From Dromiciops gliroides (lineage: Eukaryota > Chordata > Mammalia > Microbiotheria > Microbiotheriidae), in the NCBI RefSeq assembly GCF_019393635.1, contig NC_057863.1:31066814-31130813 (forward strand): DNA of 64,000 nt, read 5' to 3'. The translations under genes and the position numbers were made by a program. Shown here piece by piece: positions 10,161-22,100 of the stretch. The notes below the pieces were generated by a model. It was given only the letters and a program-made list of their open reading frames with translations, had not been told where the DNA came from and did no database searches. Every line of letters begins with the position of its first letter. Position 1 is the stretch's first letter.

Positions 10161-13100
10161 CTAGGGTTTCCAACAAATAGTGTTTTCAGGAGATTAATAG
10201 CGTGGTTCAAGTTTAAACATTTTAATTTCTACCACATTTTATATCAAAATGTAAAATTAAGACTGAAGTTTTATAGGGTTGCAGACTCTATAGGAGTAAT
10301 TCCTTTACTTGTTTAGCATCATACAATCAAAGGTTCCAAATCAGACTCGTTCATGCTGGGAAAGGTATTTCTCGATATCTCACATTACTTTTCCTTCTTT
10401 ATCTTTGGAACCCCTTCAGTTTGATGGTTGGTTAACAATTCTTTGCACCGTTCATTTTGGTGCATGAGCCCTTATCCCGTCATTCAGCAGCCCCAGCATT
10501 TAGGAGTCCACCGTTTGACTTCCATATTTCTTTTAAAATCCCATTAGTCACCAGATGGAGTCACCAGACCAGACTCCTCCCTTTGCCACATACCACTCTT
10601 GTGACCTTAGGCCATTGACTTGACTTCTTTGACCATAATTTCTTCATCAATAAAGGGGGTGATTTCTAAGACCCTTCCCCAGAAGGGGGGAGGGGAGAGG
10701 GGGAAGGGAGAAGAATTTGGAACTAGAAATCTTATGAAAACAAATGTTGAGGACTATCTCTACATGTAACTGGAAAATAATAAAATGCTTTTATGACTAA
10801 AAAGAAACATTGTCAGTTTCAGCCTTAGCAAAAGAACAATTACTTTTATATATTTTGAGGAGTATATATAATATCTTGGAAATCAGACCTTTATTAAAGA
10901 ATCTTGAGGCAAAGATTTTTTTTCCCTAGGCAGTTTCCACTTTTAATTTGAACTAAGTGTTTTAATTTGTTTGTTTGTTTGTTTGTTTTTTGGCGGGGCA
11001 ATGGGGGTTAAGTGACTTGCCCAAGGTCACACAGCTAGTAAGTGTCTGAGGCCGGATTTGAACTCAGGTACTCCTGAATCCAGGGCCGGTGCTTTATCCA
11101 CTGTGCTACCTAGCAGCCCCCCTGAACTACGTTTTGATGTGTACAAAAACTTTTCAGTTTTATGTAAACAAAATTGTCCATTTTTTAGGTGCTATGATCA
11201 TATTAATCCCTTTGTTTGATAAAATACTCTTCTCCTGTCTATGAATGCAAAAAGTATCGCCTGGGGGAAGCTAGGTGGTACAGTGGATAAAACACCAGCC
11301 CTGGATTCAGGAGGACCTCAGTTCAAATCCAGCTTCAGACACTTGACACTTATTAGCTGTGTGACCCTGGGCAAGTCACTTAACCCTCATTGCCCTGCAA
11401 AAAAAAAAGTATCTCCTTCCTTGCTCCTATGCTTATGATATGACTTTATATCTAAGTCATGAATCTGTTTTGAGCTTGTTGTAGAATACAGTGTGAAATG
11501 TTGGTTCTGCCAGACCACTTTCTAGTTTTTCCCAGAAGTTTTTGTTGAATAATGAGTCCTTTCTGCAGTAGTTGGGGATCTATCTCTAGGCTTATCAAAT
11601 ACTATGTTACTATTATCATTTAAATCTTGGTCTTATGTTCTCAATCTGTATGTATGTCGCTGTTCAATCCTTCTTTGTCCAAATCAGATGAGAGATATTT
11701 CTGTGATGCCTGCTTCCCCAAACCCTTTATTCTTATATTTTTCACATACATTTTAATTATGAAAAAGTATGTGTTAACCCCTTCATTTCTTTCTTAGCAC
11801 ATTCCCCTTTCTCTTTTCTTTCTTCTTTTATGGCCATAAAAATAAAACAAAGTCAATTCCAGTCCCTCTGTCTTATCAGTTCCTTCTGTGTCCCTTGACA
11901 TCATTAGGGTTTAGAAGTGACATATCAGCACTTCATCATCATTTAGCCCCTTCCAATAGTTAAAATGCAATTTATCTGTATATGTTTCTCTTGACTCCTG
12001 TATTTATATTTTCAAGCTTATACTTGTCTTTGGTCTTTTCATTAGGAATTCTTCAAAGTCCTCTATTTCATTAAAGACCCATTTTTTTTCCTTATAGGAT
12101 TATACTCAGACTTGCAGGGGCCATCATTCTTTTTGGTTGTAAGCCTTTTGCTTTTTGAACCATTGAATTCTTTCCTTTTGGGGGGCAGAGCAATGAGGGT
12201 TAAATGACTTGCCCAGGGTCACACAGCTAGTGTCAAGTGTCTCAGGTCAGATTTGAACTCAGGTCCTCCTGAATTCAGGGCCAGTGCTTTATTCACTGCG
12301 CCACCTAGGTGCTCCCCATTCAATTCTTTCTAATATATATATTTTTAATGCCTTTTGGGGGGGGGCGGGGCAATGGAGGTTAAGTGACTTGCCCAGGGTC
12401 ACACAGCTAGTAAGTGTCAAGTGTCTGAGGCCGGATTTGAACTCAGGTACTCCTGAATCCAGGGCCAGTGCTTTATCCACTGCACTACCTAGCCGCCCCC
12501 TCCAATATTTTTTTTCCTTTACAATTGCAGCTTCTAGATCTTTTGTGATACTGACTGTAGTTTTAATGTTTGAATTCTTTCACTTTTTCTTTGATCTGGA
12601 AGATTTGGAGTTTTGCTATGACATTTCTAAGGGTTCATTTTAGAGGTTTTTTTAGGAAATAAGGCTTTTTTTTCCTGACTTACTTTGATGTCTGGTTCTA
12701 ATAAATCTCATTACTTTTCATTTATGATCTCTTGAAATATGGTATACAGGCTTCTTATTTTGGTGATGTTTTTAGGGAATCTGATGATTCTTAAATTGCT
12801 TCTCCACCTATTTTCTTTTTTGTTGTTTTTGTTTTTGTTTTTGCGGGGCAATGGGGGTTAAGTGACTTGCCCAGGGTCACACAGCTAGTAAGTGTCAAGT
12901 GTCTGAGGCCAGATTTGAACTCAGGTACTCCTGAATCCAGGGCCGGTGCTTTATCCACTGCGCCACCTAGCCGCCCCTCCACCTATTTTCAAGACAGTTG
13001 TTTTTAACAGTATATACTTTATATTTTCTTCTATTTTTCCTGTTGTTTTGCTTTTGTCTTCATATATCTTGTTGTCTCATGGAATCACTGAATTCTGCTT

Positions 13101-16100
13101 GATCCATTCTGTTTTCATGGGTTTTCCACCTTCTGTAATAAGCTATTTATTCTTCCTTCTAGTTCTTTCCTACAGAGCTTATATGTCAGTATTCAGTTTA
13201 AAAATCTTTTATTTCTCTCAGGTATTTTTCTAGTTCTTGTGGTCAAGCCATTTTTTATTCTGATGTTCTGCATAATTATAGTGTTTGTAGAGCAGGGGTG
13301 TTAAACATGTGGTCTTCAGGCCTTATGGGGCTCACAACACTGCCAAGTATGGCCCAAATCAGATTAAAATGTAATTGGGAAATATTTAACAAAATAAACA
13401 AAAATACAGTAACACATTGATAATGTTAATGTGTGATTTTCTAAATCACTATGTGGCCCATAGGTATCCCTATGTACAGTTTCTTTGTGGAGTATAGTGG
13501 CCCCCATTTCCATTTTAGTTTGCCACCACTGTTGTAAAGTCATTCTTTTAGGTGTATCTGGACCCCTAATATTTATTGTGTTTGGTGCCTTCTTCTGTTT
13601 ACTCATATGTCTACCCACAATTCCTGATCTAGGCTCTGTTCCTTCCTGTATGCTAAAATGGGGTTGGTCAGGCCCTGTTTGCTTCTGTTCTTGTTTTCCT
13701 GGGCTCTTTTCCCTCCTGTTTGTGCTGAGTTCCCTAATAGACTTCAAGTTCCCATCAGAGCTTTGCAGTCGCTTGTCCCAGGTTGGGGCATTGCCATGAT
13801 CTTCTATGCCTCACGGAGCTTCCTGGTCTATTCTCTTTCATGAGGTTCCCCATCATCAGGCATACTGGGATTTTCTTTTGGTTGCTCCTTTCCCCATGGG
13901 TTTCCCCAGTCAGGGTGTTGCCACTGGCTTCTGGCTTCTTAACCAGCACCTGTGCTAGATTCTCTGCAAAGAGGCCTTCTGTGGTTTTCACAGCTTCTGT
14001 CTGTCTTGCTATGCAGTCCTAGACTGGAAAAAGCTATTTATTTCTGTCTCTCTCAGGATTTTTTGGTCATTGTTCAAACTGGTGCTCTTTTCATACATTT
14101 AGGGAGCACAAGTGGGAAGCTCTTCCATATAACCAACTTAAGCAGAAGTCTGAGATTTCTAACTTCTATTTGTTTTTTTCAATTCTTTACAAGCTTGGCA
14201 TCCATAACCATTTGTTAATCGAATGTGAGGGAGGTATTGTCCTAAGTGCAGGGGAAACCTATCCTCAGGAGGAGAGACTATATGAATGCCAAAGTATGCA
14301 TCAAGATCAAAGAACTCAGCTATCAGTCACAGAAGTCACCGAGATAAACAGGTTTTAGAACTTCAGATTTCTCACCACAATTTTTAAATCTCACAAAGGG
14401 AGTCAGAAACAACTCTAATGAGATGCTGGCAAAATGTGTTTGACAGGAGTATCTTCTAATAAAGAGGACCCTAAAATGCAAATAGTGAAAAAAAAATACT
14501 TACCACACATGTTTCACTATCAAATTTGTTTCCCCAGATGTAAATATTAGTAAGTGTGGTATTTGTTTTCATTGAATCTGAAAAAGCAGTAAGTCCCTTT
14601 CCAGTTATGTTATTGCTCACTATAGATAACCTAAAGAAAAAATTACAATGTATTAGGTGCATGGAAATCCAGAGATCCACGAGGAATAGCAAATTCATGA
14701 TTTATGAAATCTGTTGCCAAAAAAATGTTTAATCTAATAAAATCTTAGCATTTGTCTTTAAAGTGTTTTGTAGTTTGTGGTTTATAATTTATTTCTAAAA
14801 ATGTAAGAACTGAAAATCCCCCACAACTGGATGCTTCAAAATATGCCTTTTAACTTTAAGTCTAGCGTGCCAGCCTATTCTTTCAATAAACTACAAATAA
14901 GTTTAAAAAAAAACAACAAAACACCTGACCTTTTTGTTTGAGCATTATGATCGAAGAGTTATGTACAGTTAAACCTATTTTAAAGTCCTTCAGGTGAAAT
15001 GAAGCAGGGACAGATGGAGGGAAGGAGTATCGTTAAGTGGGTAGGGCACTGCAAGACAAGAACTTGATCAGATGAACTGACAAACCAACCTCCTGACTTC
15101 AAGAAAGCCCAGGTGGTCACTGACCATGGGGGCGGAGCTAGAGACTGAGCCTTGAGAATAACTCAGAGTTCCTTCTGACATGGCAAATACATTCTCCTTC
15201 AATTTAGTTTAACTATGCTCCTATATAATGTTAAAGACATTCCTGGGAAGAGAGTATCTTTAAGGATACTTCTGGTTTAATTCTTGAGGAGGACTTACAA
15301 CTAGAATCAAATAAAGATTAATTTAAAAAATAATCTTCAGGGGGCAACTAGATGGGACCTGAGTTCAGATCTGGCCTCAGACACTTCACACTAGTTGTGT
15401 GACCCTGGGCAAGTCACTTAATCCTCATTGCTCCACAAAAACCCCCCAAAAAACAAAACCAAAAAAACCCCTTCAAATCCAAGAACAGACTGGAATGTAT
15501 TTTCATAATTTGTGAGGGGGTGGAGGAGCGTCTAAGTATTCAAAGCTATATGATAAACTTTTGGACAAAGAGGAAAACCTAACAACAGCATCGTCGTCGC
15601 TGTCGTCATCATCACCACCACCACCACCATCATCATGGTATAATGGTAATAAAAAAGTACTACCCAAAAAATTCAAACTCAGACCTAAAGTGGGCATCAA
15701 CATTAGGGTCCTGTTACTATCTTCTATGAGTAACAGGTTTTTCTGAAATTAAATACATTTTAACAATTTTAAAATTTTAAATTTATACTAACGCTTTCAG
15801 ACTTGTGTTGTAAAAAGCCAGGGCTTCGGTCACATACATGGAGCCCTCATCTTCAATTCTGTTTGAAGAAAGATCTATTACTTCTAATACATTATTCCTT
15901 TTTAATAGCTCTCCCATGTATTTCATAGCATCACGAGTTATTCTGTTGCTAGGAAAGAAAAAAATGAATTGTTTTTGAAATATGGTCACGATGCTTCTTA
16001 TTAAACAGGTAGAAATAGGTAGGTTTAAAAAGGGCACTTACTGAGCTGATTCAACCGTTCTGTAGAGCAATTTAGGATTGTGCCCACAAGGCTTTAAAAA

Positions 16101-19100
16101 CCATGCATACCCTTTGACCTAGCAGCACCACTACTAGATCTGTATCCAAAAAGAGATTAACAAAACAAAAAAGGAAAAGGACCTATATGTACAAAATATT
16201 TATAGCAATTCTTTTCTGGTGACAAAAAATTGGAAATTTAGGGGATGTCCATCAATTGGGGAATGGCTGAACAAATTGTGGTATATGATTATAATGGATT
16301 GTGCTATTATATAACACGTGTTGAGCAACACGCTCTCAGAAAAAACCTGGACTTATATGAGCTGATACAAAGTGAAATGTAGTATGTACAAAGTAACAGC
16401 AATATTGTAAGATGATCAGCTGTGAATGACTTAGCTATTCTCAGCAATATGATGATCCAATACAGCTCTTAAGGACTTATGAAAAATGCTATTTATCCTC
16501 AGAGAAAGAACTGATGGTGTCTGAATACAGGTTGAAGCATATTTTTCAAATTTTATTTTTCTTAAGTTTTTTGTCTGTTTTCCTTTACAACATGATTAAT
16601 ATGGGAATGTTTTGCATGATTGCAAAAAAAAAAAGACAATAGGTAGCAGTAGATTTTATTAGATGAATGAATGCCTTCAATTAGTTTCTGAGAAAGCTAT
16701 GTAAAACTAGACTTTAAAAATTAAGTTTGTTCCCAATTTATAAAGTTTTTATGACATTATATAATTTTATAACAGTAAAAATTACCCACGTAATATCATT
16801 CTCATATGCTTCATATATTGAAATTATATCTCTAATGCCTCATGAAAATTAAGAAATGTTAAAACTTTGTAAAACATTCAAATGTTACATACAAGAGGCT
16901 ATTGAACTTTCCAGGCATTAAAAAAAATAAAAATAACTGCCAAATTATTCCAAGTATTATATTTGACATACATTCTGCATAGGTTTTTCCAAGAGGAATA
17001 TACTTAAGTAAATTGTTTCAGATTGTATGGCTAAATCTTCTCTTACCAGCTGACATCCAGGTAACGTAGACCAGTGTTTAGATAAAGGGCTTCACACAAC
17101 TGCTGCATACCAAAATTTTTAATATCATGCTTACACATGTGTAGTTCAATAAGACTTGAGTTAACTTGCAACATGTGGCTCATATGTACAGTTGACTCTT
17201 CCTAAAAAAAGACTTTGTTTTATTTATGTTCTCCATTCAACATAAAAGCTACCAATGGCTGAATATTAACTTGTCCCGTTCTAGAGTGTCTGCTAAACAG
17301 AAACTAAGTCATTTTAATTTAGCAATCATTGACCAAGCACCTTTTACATATGGTATCTTCCAAACAGACAGTGAGTCGTTGTTTGCAAGTCTTCTTCCCC
17401 ATCAGACCGTGAGCTCGCTGAGGCAAGTATCTCCAGCTCTCAGCCCATGCATTATTGAAGCAATCAGATGTACCTGTGCCTAACATTTTTTTTTTTTTTT
17501 TTGCGGGGCAATGGGGGTTAAGTGACTTGCCCAGGGTCACACAGCTAGTAAGTGTCAAGTGTCTGAGGCCGGATTTGAACTCAGGTCCTCCTGAATCCAG
17601 GGCCAGTGCTCTATCCACTGCGCCACCTAGCTGCCCCGAGAAATGATTGTTAATAACCAGTATCTTGGGGAGATTCAGAGCTTCCCCCTTCTTCCAAAGG
17701 CCTGATTTCAAGTCCAATTTTCCTTCAGGACATCACTGATGATGAGATTGCATTGACTTTTCCCCCGTCTGGGTCAGACTCCACCCAAACTTACAAGGAA
17801 TTTCATATGGGGGGGGAGGGGCGGCTAGGTGGCGCAGTGGATAGAGCACCAGCCCTGGACTCAGGAGGACCTGAGTTCAAATCTGACCTCAGACACTTGA
17901 CACTACCTGTGTGACCCTCACTGCCCAAAACAAAACAAAATATAGGGTGGGGAATCTCATTGTATTCTACTCAAACTTGGGTGGAGACAGACCCTTTGTC
18001 TAAATAGCTCAAGGCTGGGAGTGGTCCGGTACAGAGATATTTTCTCTTTCCAAGGGTGACAAGGTGATGAGGTAACATCAGCCCCTATTTGGAAGAGTAT
18101 ATAAACTCTGAGCCCGCAGCCATGGGGCCAAATGACCATCTTTTTATTAATAATCTGCTGCCTTTGTTAATAAAATGATTAAATTACCCAGAAACTATAT
18201 CTAACTTTTTAATTGTAACAAGGGAAACACTTTGCTAACTTTAAATGCTATATAAATATGAGATTAAAAAAATTATAGCCAGGATTGATGTAGGATGTTT
18301 ATTTTAAATAAAACTGTTGGGGGCAGCTAGGTGGCACAGTGGATAAAGCACCGGCCCTGGATTCAGGAGGACCTGAGTTCAAATTCGGCCTCAGACACTT
18401 AATACTTACTAGCTGTGTGACCCTGGGCAAGTCACTTAACCTCAATTGTCTCACCAAAAAAAAAAAGAAAACTGTTTTTCTTTGTAGCCTGGAGATAACA
18501 GAAGATAGTTTGTATTTAACCCCCAAAGCTTTTCAAGTCATTTATGAAATTAAAAAAAACCTTTTGATATTTTATTCATGTAATATTATTTGAATGAACT
18601 ACTTAGCAAGTACATACCTCTTCACTCTTCAGTAGAGGGCGGTTTAAGTTGATTCCTTTGATTGATTTGTTTTTAGTTAGTACAGTTGCTATTGCTATCA
18701 AACTCTGCATCCCCTGAAAACAAGTGAATTCTTACTGAGTTACAAAGAGCAAAGACAGGTTTTTTAATTACATAAAGCATAAATGAGAATAAAAAACTGA
18801 TGCTTGAGGAAAAGATTGTATCCAGGTCAAGGTGATGGCACACCCAAGCCAGCCAGTGGCCCACTTGTTTCAGGCTTAGCTCTCCACAGGCAGGACTTTC
18901 ACAGGTCCTGGGGGGAATGACTCTTCTACATCCCCCCAGATTCCCATGTGTTGAGCTAGAAGATGTAGGTAGAACAGAATAAAGGTACTGGTTCGCACTG
19001 GGAGGCCCCTCATTCTTATCACAGAATAAATCCCATCTCAAGGGTGGCCCCACAATTCCCTGGCCCCCTTTCAGGTGGCCCTACTGGATCTCCTGAAACT

Positions 19101-22100
19101 AATATGACCTGGAGAAAATTTACCAGGCTTACAACGATCACTGATTGGGACCCAGGTAACTGAGACAACCACCAGAAGCCACATCCCAGGGACGGGAGGA
19201 GGAGGAGGTAAGAGATGGGCTCCCAGATGGGGGAAGGGACAGTCCCTCTGATACTCTGAATGCATTGCTCTCTATGGCAGCCATTAGGGAACAGGATCCA
19301 AATGACAACTGCAGAGTCAGTCCTCCCCTGTATAATCTGGAGGTGGCAAAGTTATTTTTAAATAAGTTTCTTTATTCTCCGAGATATGTTCCACTCATGG
19401 GCCAACTTTCCTAATAAGAGAATGTGGTTGTAATTTATTCTTTTGATAAATTAGTGCTATTTTACTCACCAGATCACAGTCTCCCAAATCTAACTTTTCT
19501 AACGATGAATTAATTTGAAGCATTGTGGCAAAAAACATTCCACCTTTATTTTCAATCTTGTTCCCAGTCAATCTTAGGTGTTTGAGAGTTTGATTTCTCT
19601 AAGCAGAAAAAATGTCAAAAGTTAAATGTTTAAGTTTTTTAAAGTTACATAATTCCCCTGAAAGGGTTTGGCTTGGGATTAATTATTTATTTATTAATTT
19701 AATTAATTATTTGAAAAATACAGGAATCTTTAATATAAAAATGAGCTCCTATAAAAGAGCTTGTTTAGCTAATGATTTATACTATCAGACAGCAGTTGTA
19801 TGAAGTGGTCTTGGGTAAGTCACTTAAGTTCAAAGGAACATAGATTTAGGATTTTTTTTTGAGAGGCAATGGGGGTTAAGTGACTTGCCCAGGGCCACAC
19901 AGCTAGTAAGTGTTAAGCATCTGAGGCTGGCTTTGAACTCAGATCCTCCTGACTCCAGGGCCGATGCTTTATCCACTGCGCCACCTAGTGGCCCCTAGAT
20001 TTCGAATTGAAAGGGCCCAAGAGATCATCAAAGGCAAGTTCCTTTTATAGATGAGAGAAAACTGAGGCCAAGAGGAGGGGAGTAATTGCGCAGGATCTGA
20101 ATTTAGGTTTTCCTGATCCTCAGTGGAGAGTCCTAGCAAATGGGCCCCCTGGAAGATGAGGAGTTAGACTGGACCCTCTTTAAGGCCCTGTTCAGTGATC
20201 GCACAACTTTAAGACCATCACTGTTATTTCTGTGGTCAGAAATTATGGCAGCTCCGTCACTTGTACATTTTATTTCTTTCCTTTGGGGAATTCCATCCGA
20301 TCTGTTTTCCTATTTCCCTAAATACTTTGCAGGCTTGTCTCCAGGTGCTGTATAGTTTTAGCGAGTCCATTACTAAAAGCAGTGTGCTGTCCTGAACAGA
20401 GAGCTGGCCTTGGAGACACTGACACAGACGGACTTCGACTTGCTGGGCAAGTCCCTTCATCTCTGTGTCCCAGGCCATAAGTCATAGAGAACAGGCTCCT
20501 TTTATCTGCGAAATCAACAGGCCATTCTTAGCCACCTCCCTTCCTCCCACCTCCTATACACTACGGTGTAGAACGGTAAATGATTCACTGAAGAGAACGC
20601 CCAGGTGTCCAAGGAATCCGCAAGGTCTGAAGAACTAAATAACTGCCATGGTTCCCTGAAACGCAGGTACCTCGTTTTAAAAAGAGACCACGGGGGGGAG
20701 GGGGGGGCCGCTAGATGGCGCAGTGGATAAAGCACCAGCCCTGGATTCAGGAGGACCTGAGTTCAAATCCAGCCTCAGACACTTGACACTTACTAGCTGT
20801 GTGACCCTGGGTAAGTCACTTAACCCTCATTGCCCCGAAAAAAAAAAAGAGACCATGGGCCTCTGTCCTCTGGTTGGGGCAGATACTTACATGGAGTGCT
20901 TTGGCTATCACCTCTCCCCCGTCAGTCTTAATGTCATTAAACATCAGATTTAGGTAAGTGATGCTCTGGATTTCCTGGAATGAAGAGGGAAAAGGAGCTT
21001 GTCACTGGCGAGTTTTTTGGAGTTGGGCCAGGAAGGCATCTTTTTTCCTGGAAAAACCTGAGTAGATCTATTTGTTTAATAGAGATCCTGAAACATAAAT
21101 AGGGCAAGAAATTCCCTACAGTCAAAGTAATTCTCTGTCCTAGGGCACTACTGGAGAAGGGTGCTCACCTTCTTTGTAATTTTGTTGCTTTTTCTGATCT
21201 TCAGAGTAAGGTCATATTTAACCTTCCATAGTCAAATGGCCTTTCTTCACTCAACTACAACAGTGTCCTTTTCCTGCTCATACAAATGGTCTTTTTTTCC
21301 CCACCTGAGGTCTGTAAAATGAGTTATTTGATCCAAGAGTCCATAATGAATTTTCCTTGGCCTTAAGTAGATCATTAAACAATGGGTTCGGATCATAACA
21401 TGTCATAGTTATGATATCTACTTAATCCAAATATCCATTGGTTTTCATTATGCTAAGTTTGGAAAGCAATTTCAAAGAAGACATCTTTTTTTTTTTGTGT
21501 GTGTGTGTTTTTTTGGGGGGTGGGGGTGGGGCAATGAGGGTTAAGTGACTTGCCCAGCATCACACAGCTAATGTCAAGTGTCTGAGGCTGGATTTGAACT
21601 CAGGTCTTCCTGAATCCAGGGCTGGTGCTTTATCCACTGCACCACCTAGCTGCCCCCGCAGGCATCTTTTTAAAAAGAGGTTCACTCTGGGGCAGCTAGA
21701 TGGCGCAGTGGTTAGAGCACCGGCCCTGGATTCAGGAGTGCCTGAGTTCAGGTCCGGCCTCAGATACTTGACACTTACTAGCTGTGTGACTCTGGGCAAG
21801 TCACTTAACCCCCATTGCCTTAAAAAAAAAAAAAAGAGGTTCACTCATTTTATATTATTTTTAATTTTTTTTTGTGGGGCAATGGGGGTTAAGTGACTTG
21901 CCCAGGGTCACACAGCTAGTGTCAAGTGTCTGAGGCTGGATTTGAACTCAGATACTCCTGAATCCAGGGCTGGTGCTTTATCCACTGCTCCACCTAGCTG
22001 CCCCCCACTCATTTTATTTTTAAAGGAGTTTTTCTTAAGAAAGTCTTGACAACTGAAAAGAAACGCAACTGGTACAATGCTCAGTTGAATTCCATGAAAA

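Larger units (their letters stand above)
10840..11660 (-). mobile_element. Antisense L1 fragment, ORF2 C-terminal part
   Basis: On the plus strand it reads like the antisense of L1 ORF2: CAAAAACTTTTCAGTTTTAT, AATTGTCCATTTTT, TCATGAATCTGTTTTGAGCT. Two SINEs are inserted (10991, 11263). It lies in the last LRRC34 intron. Confidence 0.65.
11680..14130 (-). mobile_element. Antisense L1 fragment, ORF1 and 5' UTR
   Basis: The antisense ORF1 pattern runs through 12030-13260 (GAATTCTTCAAAGTCCTCTA, GTGATACTGACTGTAGTTTT, GACATTTCTAAGGG) and a GC-richer 5' UTR-like part through 13540-14100. Three SINEs (12180, 12356, 12840) and one hAT element (13293) lie inside. The middle of the L1 is missing relative to the 10840-11660 piece. 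Confidence 0.65.

Noticed and set aside
12284-12643. Recurrent frames with [22 protein letters not shown] or [15 protein letters not shown]
   Set aside because: They are the same CORE-SINE translated in both directions wherever it occurs; the SINEs have no coding function.
18780-19330. A further LTR fossil with AATAAA motifs in LRRC34 intron 6
   Set aside because: Two AATAAA and GC-rich text only; no TG/CA ends with matching target copies could be placed.
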